The notes under the pieces are model-generated. The model ran no database searches. It worked only from the letters and a program-made list of their open reading frames with translations, and was not told the origin of the DNA. DNA of 64,000 bases from UPXZ01 sp049840795 (GTDB lineage Bacteria > Bacteroidota > Bacteroidia > Bacteroidales > Paludibacteraceae): the NCBI GenBank assembly GCA_049840795.1, contig JASGJK010000049.1:1-64000 (forward strand). The letters run 5' to 3'. Position 1 is the stretch's first letter; the number at the start of each line of letters is the position of its first letter. The position numbers were made by a program, and so were the translations under genes. This document shows positions 1 through 8,718 of this stretch, one piece after another.

Positions 1-277
1 GATATTGTTAGCTCAACTGCCGGAGATAAAAATCCAAACTTTGTAAACTTTACGCCTCAATCAACGATTGATATTAATGCCGGAACAACTAAAAGTGAGA
101 ACATACCACAAACCTTCAATGATTCTTGGGATTTTCCATTTAAAATCGGGTTCACCCGCGCTTACAGGCGGAATCAACACATTTACCCGTCATTTTGGCA
201 CATCTGGAATTACCATAGATGGTAAAACATACACTTCATCTGCTCCTGCTACGTATTTTGGAGCATATGGCTTATAA
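1..277 (+). CDS. C-terminal end of a beta-helix / choice-of-anchor Q type protein (partial, frameshifted)
   Basis: The gene enters from the left edge. Frame 1 reads a sensible tail (STAGDKNPNFVNFTPQS, then NDSWDFPFKIG) up to about base 150. The sense then continues in frame 2 (SPALTGGINTF ... GAYGL) to a TAA at 275-277. Removing one base in the GGGTT stretch near 146-155 joins them. 'NPNFVN ... SPALTGG ... GAYG' is the usual closing pattern of secreted right-handed parallel beta-helix domains (NPlFvn, SPAidaG, dIGAyE). This is probably an exported or outer-membrane carbohydrate-active or adhesive protein; the catalytic part lies outside the window, so no enzyme activity can be assigned. Confidence 0.6.
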
Positions 278-303
278 TAAATTTACATTTTGATTATTAA
301 GCT

Positions 304-338
304 AACTACTTTTGTAAGTGATTACAGAAGTAGTTTTT
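304..338 (+). terminator. Rho-independent terminator after the beta-helix gene
   Basis: A 14-bp stem (304-317 with 322-335, one mismatch) closes a GTGA loop and is followed directly by T residues. It separates the partial first gene from the phosphatase gene. Confidence 0.8.
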
Positions 339-413
339 ATCATATTACATAAAACACGTCCTATAAGAATGGGATGGGTTAATAAGAATAATTATCTAAC
401 ATAAAACAAATAT

Positions 414-1359
414 ATGAAAAAAATATTCACAATAGTATCATTTGTCATTTTGTTTTTTCTTCAAGTCAATAGTCAAAATAAGCAAATAATGATTACCGAT
501 GCCGAATTGGATGGATACAACGTGCTTGTAGCAAACGATTTGGGAAGGAATGGCTATTATGATCAAAAACCAATAGCCGAGCAAATGGGTATTTGGGCAG
601 ATAAAGCAGATATAGAATTTGTTGCAGCCGTTGGCGATATTCATCATTTTAATGGTATAGCCAGTGTTTCCGATCCACTATGGATGACAAATTATGAACT
701 TATTTACAAACATCCGGAATTGATGCTTGATTGGTTTGCTCTGTGCGGGAATCACGAATATAGAGGCAATACTCAGGCCTTTTTAGATTACAAAAAGATA
801 AGTCGCCGCTGGGTAATGCCTTCTAAATATTATACTTTTCTCCCGAAAAATTAACGACACAACAGCTGTTCGTTTTGTTTTTATCGACACTTCGCCTATG
901 ATTAACAAATACAGAAATAATCCAGAAGAGTATCCTGATGCCTGCAAAGAAGATTATCAAAACCAGTTACATTTTGTGGATAGTGTTCTAACGGTTTCAA
1001 AAGAAAAATGGAAAGTGGTTTTCGGGCATCATCCCGTTTACGCTTACACATTAAAAGATGAAGAGGAGAGAACAGATATGCAAAACAGATTAAACCCAAT
1101 ATTGAAGAAACACAATGTAGATTTCTACATTAACGGACATATCCATAATTTTCAACACATCCAAATGACAGATTCACCGGTACAGTATTTTACAAATAGT
1201 TCAGCATCGGGTTCTCGAGCTGTTTCAACCACCACAGGAACAAAATTTTGTTCAAACCAATCGGGTTTCTCTATTTTATCGGCCGGTGATACTAATTTAT
1301 CTGTTTTTTTTATCAATAAAGCAGGTAATTGTATTTATAAGTATTTAAAAAAGAAGTAA
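414..1359 (+). CDS. Purple-acid-phosphatase-like (TRAP-type) metallophosphoesterase, frameshifted
   Basis: An N-terminal signal peptide (about residues 1-20) is followed by a calcineurin-like phosphoesterase fold of the tartrate-resistant acid phosphatase type. Visible metal-site motifs are NDLGRNG (D42), VGDIHHF (D75), GNHEY (N113), then GHHPVY and GHIHNF in the second half. The iron-binding tyrosine of the family's GDNFY motif reads as His here. The frame breaks at the AAAAA run 846-850: one A fewer joins LPK to INDTTAVRF and gives about 314 residues, normal for the family. The second part runs from about 850 to 1359. It probably hydrolyses phosphate esters in the periplasm or outside the cell. 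It is a single gene with terminators on both sides. Confidence 0.75.
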
Positions 1360-1418
1360 AATCTTTTTTGAAGGATTTTTCGATCGTTGCAACATCGTGA
1401 AATTGTATATATAAAACA

Positions 1419-1451
1419 AAAACTCCTCTAATTTTCTTTTAGAGGAGTTTT
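1419..1451. terminator. Bidirectional terminator between convergent genes
   Basis: A perfect 13-bp stem (1419-1431 with 1439-1451) has A/T runs on both sides. It can end transcription of the phosphatase on + and of the fumarase on -. Confidence 0.85.
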
Positions 1452-1484
1452 TGCTTATTTTTTGGTTTGAAAAAAGTTTCTTTC

Positions 1485-3118
1485 TCAACAAACCGCGTTG
1501 TTTTTTATCTGCTGAAAGAAATCATTTCCTTTATCGTCCACCAGAATAAATGCGGGAAAGTCTTCCACTTCTATTTTCCAGATGGCTTCCATTCCTAATT
1601 CAGGATATTCAAGACATTCCACCTTTTTGATGTTTTGCTCTGCCAAAATGGCGGCGGGACCTCCAATAGAGCCCAAATAAAATCCGCCGTATTTTTTACA
1701 AGCATCGGTCACTTGCTGACTGCGGTTGCCTTTGGCAATCATCACCATACTTCCACCCTTTGATTGAAATAAATCCACGTAGCTGTCCATACGTCCTGCT
1801 GTGGTAGGCCCAAACGAACCTGAAGGCATTCCTTTAGGAGTTTTAGCAGGTCCGGCATAATAAATCGGATGGTCTTTAACGTATTGCGGCAGTTCTTTTC
1901 CGCTGTCGAGCAATTCTTTTAGTTTTGCGTGTGCAATATCGCGTCCTACAACAATAGTACCTGTAAGCGACAGGCGTGTAGCAACAGGATATTGCGACAA
2001 GGTTTTCAGAATTTCAGACATCGGTTGGTTCAAGTCTAATTTTACAGCGTTTCCTTCGCCTTGTCGGCGATATTCAGCAGGTATAAATTCCCCTGGATTA
2101 TCTTCCATTTTTTCAACCCAAAGCCCGTCTTTATTGATTTTAGCTTTGATATTGCGGTCGGCAGAGCAAGAAACAGCCATTCCGACAAAACAAGAAGCTC
2201 CGTGACGAGATAAGCGGATGATGCGAATATCGTGTGCGAAATATTTACCGCCAAATTGCGCTCCGTAGCCCGACTTTTGAGAAGCTTTCAAGATTTTTTG
2301 TTCCATTTCCACATCGCGGAAAGCGCGCCCCAATTCATTTCCCGTAGTTGGCAAATTGTCGTAATATTTGGTTGAAGCTAATTTTACCGTTTTCATACAA
2401 GCATCGGCAGAGGTTCCTCCAATGACAAACGCAATGTGATATGGAGGACAAGCGGCTGTTCCGAGTGTTTTCATTTTTTCTGTCAAGAATTTTTCTAACG
2501 ATTCGGGATTTAGCAACGCTTTTGTTTCCTGAAATAAATACGATTTGTTAGCCGATCCGCCACCTTTAGCAATAAAAAGAAATTTATATTCATCTCCTTC
2601 GGTAGCTACCAAGTCAATTTGTGCCGGAAGATTTGTTCCCGTATTAACTTCATCGTACATATTCAACGCTGCATTTTGCGAATAACGGAGATTTTCTTCG
2701 GTATAAGTTTCGTAAATTCCTTTTGAAATGGCTTCTTCATCGTTTGCTCCGGTCCAAACTTGTTGTCCTTTTTTAGCATAAACGGTGGCTGTTCCAGTAT
2801 CTTGACAAAAAGGAAGCACTCCTTTTGCTGCAATTTCCGCATTGCGCAACATTGTTACCGCAACGTATTTGTCATTGTCACTTGCTTCAGGGTCGGCAAG
2901 AATAGACGCTACTTGTTTTTGGTGTTCGGGACGAAGCAAGAAAGAGCAATCGCGCATAGCGGTGCGCGCTAAAAGTGTCAACCCTTCGGGCGCAACTTTT
3001 AAGATATTTTCCCTTCAAATTCGGCGGTGGAAACATATTCTTTAGACAAAAGATAGTATTCTGTTTTGTCTTTTTCCATCGGAAATGGTTCCTGATAAAT
3101 AAATGGTTTTGTTGGCAT
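1485..3118 (-). CDS. Class I (iron-sulfur) fumarate hydratase, frameshifted near the N-terminus
   Basis: This is a two-domain class I fumarase that interconverts fumarate and malate in the cytoplasmic TCA branch. The three cluster cysteines are visible in VLPFCQDTG, AACPPYHIAF and HGASCFVG. The intact frame from a TTG at 2981 lacks the normal start. Upstream, an ATG at 3118 opens MPTKPFIYQEPFPMEKDKT... ending at EFEGK, and one extra A in the AAAA run near 3007-3010 fuses it to NILKVAPEGLTLLARTAM. The restored protein has about 544 residues, the usual length. It lies downstream of the two thioredoxin-fold genes on the same strand. The frame break in a core enzyme is most likely a base-calling error. 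Confidence 0.9.
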
Positions 3119-3152
3119 AATATGTTATATAGATGTATGAATAGTTTTTGAT

Positions 3153-4331
3153 TTATTTTTTGAATTCCTCAATTGATTTTTCAAAAAACTCGATACTTTC
3201 GTTATCATTCGTCTTTTTTACCAATTCCAACGCCTTCGTTTCTAAAGTGAGGGCTTCTTTCTTTTTACCGGAGGCATAAAGCAGATGCGCATACGTATCC
3301 ATTATTTGAAAATCATCCGGAGCTAAACCGTGTGCTTTCTTAGCCCAGCCCAATGCACTTTTTAACGATTGAGTATCATTAAATTTTTTATAATTTTCAT
3401 ATACAATCCAAGCAATGCGGTTTAATTCTTGTGTGTCGGTACTTTTATTATCCAAATACGGTGTAGCCACGTTTATGAAATTGGTCCAAATACCTTTATC
3501 ATTACCGTTTCGGCGAAACTTACCGTAAGCTTCGTTCAAGTTGACAACCTCTTTTGTTTTTTCAAACAGCGCGAGGTCAATACTTTTCAACGACTCAAAA
3601 TTAGCTTTATCTTTGTAATAGGTTTGTACAAACAAGTTCATCAGTTTGGTTTCAACTTCTTTTTTACCTATTTTGGTCTCAAATTTAGCGCGATTTGTCA
3701 AAAAATATTGAAAAGGAGCCGATTTTGGATTTTGGATATATTCGTTAAATATCTCCCAAGCTTCTTTATCGATTTTTTGAGAGTCTGTTAATGAATCAAA
3801 GTAATCAACGGCGAGTTGTTCATTTTCAGTGTCATACGGATTCAATTCAAGATATTTTTTCAATGTTTGAGCGCTTTTATCACCGGATTTAATCTTTTTG
3901 GTTAATGCCAGCGCGTTATTTTCCGAGTCTCCGGCAGTTTGCGCCACTTTTATAAATTCTTCGGCAGGCATACCTCCCAAAGCTCTGTGTGCCACTTCAC
4001 CATCAGCATTTAAAAATAAATAAGTGGGATATGCCTTCACATCGTATTTTTTTGCAATTTCCAAATTTTCCAGAGCTTCCATATCCAATTTTAGATTGAT
4101 AAAATGAGTATTGTAGTAGTTACCCACTTCTTCTAAAGGGAAAATTTTTGCCGCCATCATTTTGCAAGGACCACACCAACTGGCGTAAGCATCAATAAAC
4201 ACAAGTTTGTTTTCAGCTTTAGCTTTAGTTAACGCATCGTTAAGGTTATGATTCTCTTCAAATTTTATTCCTTGCGAAAATAACGAGATACCAAGTAAAG
4301 CGAAGATCGTAAATAAGATTGGTTTTTTCAT
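3153..4331 (-). CDS. Periplasmic thioredoxin-fold protein with helical C-terminal extension
   Basis: The 392-residue protein has a signal peptide (MKKPILFTIFALLGISLFSQ), then a thioredoxin domain with the redox motif WCGPC at residues 52-56 and the cis-proline segment KAYPTYLF. The C-terminal two thirds are helical and TPR-like (for example WAKKAHGLAPDD, TYAHLLYASGKKKEAL). The fold and export suggest a periplasmic disulfide reductase or chaperone-like thioredoxin; the substrate is unknown. A shorter paralogue lies 227 bases upstream on the same strand, so the pair looks like a tandem duplication that may be cotranscribed. Confidence 0.8.
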   Translation of the reverse strand: MKKPILFTIFALLGISLFSQGIKFEENHNLNDALTKAKAENKLVFIDAYASWCGPCKMMAAKIFPLEEVGNYYNTHFINLKLDMEALENLEIAKKYDVKAYPTYLFLNADGEVAHRALGGMPAEEFIKVAQTAGDSENNALALTKKIKSGDKSAQTLKKYLELNPYDTENEQLAVDYFDSLTDSQKIDKEAWEIFNEYIQNPKSAPFQYFLTNRAKFETKIGKKEVETKLMNLFVQTYYKDKANFESLKSIDLALFEKTKEVVNLNEAYGKFRRNGNDKGIWTNFINVATPYLDNKSTDTQELNRIAWIVYENYKKFNDTQSLKSALGWAKKAHGLAPDDFQIMDTYAHLLYASGKKKEALTLETKALELVKKTNDNESIEFFEKSIEEFKK

Positions 4332-4558
4332 ATATTTAAAATATTGGCTACTGACCCCTCATAATGACTTTGTATCGAAGTCCGATATTTACAGTTTGAC
4401 ATAAAGGGGGAAATAGATTGGTTGTTAATCATATTTTTTTATCTCCCGATGGTGACGGGATTATTTATTTCGTTTGTTTTTTATGACAATAATACGTTTT
4501 GTGATATACATCAATAACACTAACTTGTGCAGGCAGAACATTGTCTCTTTGGTTCGTA

Positions 4559-5367
4559 TTATTGATTTGCATTTTTCAAGAGCAATTCTATTTTGTCATA
4601 AAATATTGGATTATGTTTTTGAAATGAATGAAAATAGATTTTATTGTCGTTGTATGAATTTTGGAACAAATTTACCATTTTTTCTTCAACTTTTTTCTCT
4701 CCGAATAAATGAATATATTTTTTTATATTTTTTGCAAAAAAAACAACAGAAGCACTTTTAATATCACGTACATAATCTTTTAAAAACATCCAAGCCGTAT
4801 TGGTTAGTTTTTCACTGTCAGAAAGGGTATTCAAATACTCTATTGATAGTTTCTCCTTTTCGTCGCTATAAGGTATAAAATTGAAATAGTTTGAAAGTGT
4901 TTTGGGGGTTCGATCGCCGTTCTTGACCCTTTGCGATGTAGATTTGAAATTATGTGAGGTATCTATGGCTGTTTCTCCCAAAGAGATAAATTCTTCCGCG
5001 GTCATACCATCCATACCCCGATGGACGATTTCACCCCGTGCGTCTAAAAACACAAAAGCAGGGTAAGAAGTAATCACAAATTTGTCGACCAACGCTTTAT
5101 TTTCGGCATTGTCAGCATCTAAGCTAATGTTTATGAAGTTGGAATTATAAAATTCTCCTACCTTTTTTTGAGGAAATATTTCTTGCGCCATCCTTTTGCA
5201 GGGTACGCACAGGGGGTATAAAAATCTATAAAAACAAATTTATGTTCCTTTTCGGCTTTCGATAAAAGATTTTCTAACCGTGGGTGCTCTTCAAAGAAAA
5301 TGCCCTGCGTAAAACCGCCGAAACAGCTACACAGAAATGCGATGAGTATAATTTCTTTTTTCTTCAT
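4559..5367 (-). CDS. Second periplasmic thioredoxin-fold paralogue, shorter and frameshifted
   Basis: ATG at 5367 starts a signal peptide (MKKKEIILIAFLCSCFGGF). The domain matches the downstream neighbour (GIFFEEHPRLENLL, FVFIDFYTP). The frame breaks inside the active site. Inserting one G between 5210 and 5211 (complement) turns PCAYPAK into PWCVPCKRMAQEIFPQKK, a proper WCxPC redox motif. The remainder covers the thioredoxin fold (SYPAFVFLD, cis-Pro) and a first helical segment, then stops about 120 residues before the end of its 392-residue paralogue. It is probably a functional periplasmic thioredoxin-like protein of about 269 residues that lacks the distal helical module. Confidence 0.7.
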
Positions 5368-5388
5368 TTTCGAGAAAAATTTACAATG

Positions 5389-5396
5389 CAAAGTTA
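5389..5396 (-). promoter_or_regulatory. Candidate -7 element (TAACTTTG) for the thioredoxin pair
   Basis: Complement reads TAACTTTG, matching the Bacteroidota TAnnTTTG element, about 22 bases before the ATG at 5367. No clear -33 TTTG lies at the right distance. Confidence 0.4.
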
Positions 5397-5596
5397 CTAA
5401 ATAAAATAGAATGCGTAATATTGATTGTCTCAATCGAGATGATTGAAAAAAAAGGCTACGTTTTAATTTTTATCCCATAGCCTATTAACTTGCTGAATAA
5501 GAATAAGTTTTGTATCTTTATTCAATTTGTTATCGAGTATTGTCCCTGTTGAAATTGCGCAAATTGACATTGTTTTGTCAGAAAATATGTTATTTT

Positions 5597-5628
5597 GTTG
5601 CACGAATACTATCATTTTCGTAATTTTG
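5597..5628 (+). promoter_or_regulatory. Bacteroidota-type promoter of the first T9SS cargo gene
   Basis: GTTG at 5597-5600, 20 bases, then TAATTTTG at 5621-5628. The coding start follows at 5656. Confidence 0.7.
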
Positions 5629-5655
5629 CGCTTCTTATTTTAAATTATGTAAATT

Positions 5656-7887
5656 ATGGGTTATAAAAAAACTTCGATTTTATCGGTAACATTCATTTTT
5701 TTAATTTCTGTTTTTTCTGTAGCGGCAGGTCAAAATAATTTACCGCAGGCTAATTTCACTATCCCCGGTGAGGGTGATATGGTGTATTGGCAAGAAAATT
5801 TTGATAATGGTGCCACCGGTTGGGTGATTCAGTCAACAAATACCAGTAGCGACTACAACTGGAAACGAATGACAGCCTTGACGGGGACTAAATCTTTTAC
5901 TACGGTGGATCCCGCAGATAAGGGTTCAATGTTTATTATGGGTTTGGGGGCTCCTCGTTATGGAGCACAAAACGAGTGGTTGATTTCACCTGAAATTACC
6001 GCAATTCCGGCAAATGCCACATTGAAATTTTACGGAGGTTACTCTTTAGCTTGGTTTTCGAGCGGTATGAATGTGGAACTTAAGATAACCACGGATAATG
6101 GAACGAATTGGACAAAAGTTTGGGATGCAAAAACGCAATCTACCGGCGACAATCCTACCAAATTCCGCTTAGTAAGCATTAACTTAGAGAGCTATGTAGG
6201 GAAATCTATAAAGTTGGCTTGGGTGTACACGGCAACAAGTTACGGAGGTGATTTTGTTTTGGATGGCATTCGCTTGCTTACCCCTGCCGATAGAGATAAT
6301 ATTAGCATAATGACCGGTGATTCGGTCAAATTTTTCAACACATCGACCGGTGATCCTCAACGCTATTTGTGGACATTTGAAGGGGGAGTTCCGGCAACTT
6401 CTACTGAAACAAATCCGGTAGTTCGCTATTATAAATCGGGAATATATTCCGTATCACTGACCGCAATAAATAGCGAAGGTTCGCACAAAACCACAAAATC
6501 CAATATGGTGTCGGTTGACGATCGTTCGCCGGTAGCGCATATTGGAGCGCCTTCTATGTTTAAAACCTATGGTGGCTACCGTGCTTATTTTGTTCCTTGT
6601 AAAGAAAACATCAGTTTTTACGACCTGTCTGAAAACTATCCAAGCACTTGGAACTGGAGTTTCGGAGGTGGCGAGATTAAAAGTAGCACAAATATTGAAA
6701 AACCGGTCATCTACTATCCTACTCCCGATATTTACACGGCATCATTAACCGCAGGAAATACAAAAGGACAAAGTTCGGATATGATTGTGCTTCAAACGGG
6801 CTACAAATCGTTCGTATCAAACTTGAATGCGGGCGAGGTAAACACTTCTTTCAAAATGGATGAAAATCAATTTTTTCCGGGAAACAACAGTAAGATTGAA
6901 GCTTACGCCGAGTTTTTTGAAAAGCCTGCCATACCTGTTTTGTTGGATTCTGTTCAAATTTATTTTGTCGGACATTCTATTGATGCGCAAGATATTTTGA
7001 CAAGAATAAAAACATTCCGGGTACGCATATACAAAGCTGAAAATATGCAGCCTGTGGGTAAAGAAATTGCATGGGGAATACAAGATAATCTTCAGGTAGA
7101 ATACGATAACGGAAATCCTACCGGCATTTATTTTGGTAGTGATTTACCATTGGTTATTGACTTTCCATTTTTTGTAGTAGTGGAGGAAATACCTTACAGT
7201 ACGGAATATCCGCTGAATTTTACGATGGGTATGGCTCCTTGGAGAAACTATGGTAATACAGCTTATTTGCGCAAAAAAGGAGAGGATAAGTTTATTTCGG
7301 CAGGTTCCTATTTTGGCAAAGACAAGCAAACATCGTACGCTATCACACCAAGAATCACGTATTTAGTACTTCAAGCCGAAAAAGATACGGTCAAATTTGA
7401 TTACCCTCAAAGCAATAAAACGATAGAAGTAAAAAGCACTTATTCGTGGACATCCGAAGTGGAAGATGGCAAAACCTGGTGCCGAATCGCATCAAAAAAC
7501 AGCCAGCAAATTGACGGTTCGCTCACAATAGCGTGCGACAAGAACGACACTCAACAAGAAAGGGAAGCCATCATTACATTGTATAACGGGTATAGAAGCA
7601 AGCAGGTGAAAGTGATTCAGGCAGGTATCGTCACCGGTGTGTCAAATGCAACTGAATCTCTACTGTTGTCAGTATATACAAATGCAGATGGTACGCTTAC
7701 AATTCACCACGGTGAAGGTATAAATACGTTGGAAGTATATTCTATTGACGGTAAAAAAATGATGGAGCAACACATTTCAGATAAAGCTCAAACTTCAACG
7801 ATAAACGTATCCGGATTACAAAAAGGGATATACGTATTACGGGCTCAAGGTAAAAACACAAAAGGAAGTATAAAGATTCTAAGATAA
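5656..7887 (+). CDS. T9SS-secreted multidomain protein (choice-of-anchor J, two PKD, BACON, sorting domain)
   Basis: 743 residues. A signal peptide (about 1-25) precedes a choice-of-anchor-J/MAM-like jelly roll (about 44-205, NEWLISPEI, DFVLDGIRLL), two PKD domains (about 221-288 with RYLWTFEGG, about 318-380 with TWNWSFGGG), a middle region with a beta-sandwich feel, a BACON domain (about 570-658) and a type A T9SS C-terminal sorting domain (from about 661: LEVYSIDGKKMMEQ ... GIYVLRAQG). It should be exported by Sec, carried across the outer membrane by the Por/T9SS machinery and displayed or released. There is no catalytic domain; binding to glycans or proteins is the likely job. It has its own promoter and stands alone. 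Confidence 0.85.
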   Translation: MGYKKTSILSVTFIFLISVFSVAAGQNNLPQANFTIPGEGDMVYWQENFDNGATGWVIQSTNTSSDYNWKRMTALTGTKSFTTVDPADKGSMFIMGLGAPRYGAQNEWLISPEITAIPANATLKFYGGYSLAWFSSGMNVELKITTDNGTNWTKVWDAKTQSTGDNPTKFRLVSINLESYVGKSIKLAWVYTATSYGGDFVLDGIRLLTPADRDNISIMTGDSVKFFNTSTGDPQRYLWTFEGGVPATSTETNPVVRYYKSGIYSVSLTAINSEGSHKTTKSNMVSVDDRSPVAHIGAPSMFKTYGGYRAYFVPCKENISFYDLSENYPSTWNWSFGGGEIKSSTNIEKPVIYYPTPDIYTASLTAGNTKGQSSDMIVLQTGYKSFVSNLNAGEVNTSFKMDENQFFPGNNSKIEAYAEFFEKPAIPVLLDSVQIYFVGHSIDAQDILTRIKTFRVRIYKAENMQPVGKEIAWGIQDNLQVEYDNGNPTGIYFGSDLPLVIDFPFFVVVEEIPYSTEYPLNFTMGMAPWRNYGNTAYLRKKGEDKFISAGSYFGKDKQTSYAITPRITYLVLQAEKDTVKFDYPQSNKTIEVKSTYSWTSEVEDGKTWCRIASKNSQQIDGSLTIACDKNDTQQEREAIITLYNGYRSKQVKVIQAGIVTGVSNATESLLLSVYTNADGTLTIHHGEGINTLEVYSIDGKKMMEQHISDKAQTSTINVSGLQKGIYVLRAQGKNTKGSIKILR

Positions 7888-7943
7888 AGACAACAATGTA
7901 GTTGCAATATCTTCGTATAATAGCGATTATTGTTTTGGAATAG

Positions 7944-8048
7944 AGCGACGGAGTATCGGCAAATCAGGTAAACCTCCGTTTTATTCCCACAAAAGAAGTG
8001 CGCGAGCAATTGCAAAAAGCGATGTTTGCACCGGTAGAAAAACTGTAA
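7944..8048 (+). pseudogene. Possible C-terminal gene remnant
   Basis: A 34-codon open stretch after a TAG at 7941-7943 reads a natural-looking tail (NQVNLRFIPTKEVREQL, then QKAMFAPVEKL) ending in TAA at 8046-8048. There is no start codon or ribosome site. I do not recognise the family. It could be a decayed fragment or chance. Confidence 0.25.
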
Positions 8049-8059
8049 AAAGTCATTGG

Positions 8060-8175
8060 TTTAAAGCCCGACGAGTCGGGCTTTAAACCTCGACTAATCG
8101 GGCAAGTATAGCCCGACAAGTCGGAGTGATGACAGCCGACTTGTCGAGCATCGTCACCCCGACAAGTCGGACAAA
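8060..8175. repeat. Cluster of CCGACnAGTCGG palindromes
   Basis: 8060-8087 is a perfect 12-bp stem (TTTAAAGCCCGA, loop CGAG, and its complement). CCGACAAGTCGG recurs around 8112-8125 and 8158-8170 with CCGACTTGTCG between them, so single-strand folding could form one large or several small hairpins. Confidence 0.75.
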
Positions 8176-8290
8176 AAGAGACGATGAGTCGCGCAAAACG
8201 GACAATGCCCGCGAGCTTGGTGTTAAAGTTAAAAACCGTAACTATAAACAGATATTCATTTATACTCCCTCCTTTTCAAAGGGAAGAATA

Positions 8291-8424
8291 TTTTCAATCC
8301 CCCTAGCCCCCTTTTCTCCCGATAGCTATCGGGAGGGGGAATGCGGAGTACAATGGACGGATGTATTTAATAATACTTACGATGCAAAAAGTCCCCTTTG
8401 GAGAAAGGGGATTTAGGGGAATTG
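8291..8424. repeat. Inverted C-rich/G-rich intergenic repeat around a 20-base palindrome
   Basis: The left arm (TTTTCAATCCCCCTAGCCCC, from 8291) and right arm (8387-8424, GTCCCCTTTGGAG...GATTTAGGGGAATTG) are imperfect inverted copies. 8316-8335 is a perfect palindrome, CTCCCGATAG/CTATCGGGAG. Similar fragments occur at 11321-11370 and 23408-23440. Confidence 0.65.
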
Positions 8425-8469
8425 AAAGCCGCTGTATATTAAGCATGTAACATTCTAATGTATATAATC

Positions 8470-8640
8470 AAGTCATCTTGACTTTTTTTGAAAAACATAG
8501 AAAACATAGTTTTCATTATTATTTTCTCTTATTTTCGTGAACATAGAGAAAAATATCTTCGATATTTTTAGACTATGTGGTCGAAATGCGGTAAAAATGA
8601 AATTAAAATTGACTTAAAAAGACTATTGTTCACTATGTTT
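8470..8640. repeat. Interspersed repeat: AAGTCATCTTGACTT palindrome plus CATAG/CTATG units
   Basis: AAGTCATCTTGACTT at 8470-8484 is identical to 61030-61044. It is followed by ACATAG units, a hairpin (AAATATC/GATATTT) and CTATG units in reverse orientation. The CATAG arrangement resembles 30190-30320. Confidence 0.6.
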
Positions 8641-8718
8641 TTAAAAGTCGAGACGAGTTCAATCTCTAATGTATAACAAATACGCCAATTACAACTAACA
8701 ATCATAAATAATTAAAGT

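Larger units (their letters stand above)
7888..8718. other. 831-base intergenic region dense in palindromic repeats
   Basis: No gene is convincing here. It holds a possible gene remnant (7944-8048), a cluster of CCGACnAGTCGG palindromes (8060-8175), an inverted C-rich/G-rich repeat around a perfect 20-base palindrome (8291-8424), one copy of the AAGTCATCTTGACTT palindrome (8470-8484) and a CATAG/CTATG repeat (8490-8640). Open frames over 8126-8416 have repeat-derived, unnatural composition. No clear promoter for the next gene was seen. Confidence 0.7.

Noticed and set aside
4441..4475. Hairpin TCCCG/CGGGA between the two thioredoxin genes as a terminator
   Set aside because: The stem is only five base pairs and on the - strand it is followed by A, not T.
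8060..8175. CRISPR array
   Set aside because: The repeated units are short palindromes with irregular spacing, no uniform spacers and no cas genes nearby.
8126..8416. 96-codon open frame in the repeat-rich gap
   Set aside because: It runs through palindromes and inverted repeats, has no natural protein composition and no ribosome site.
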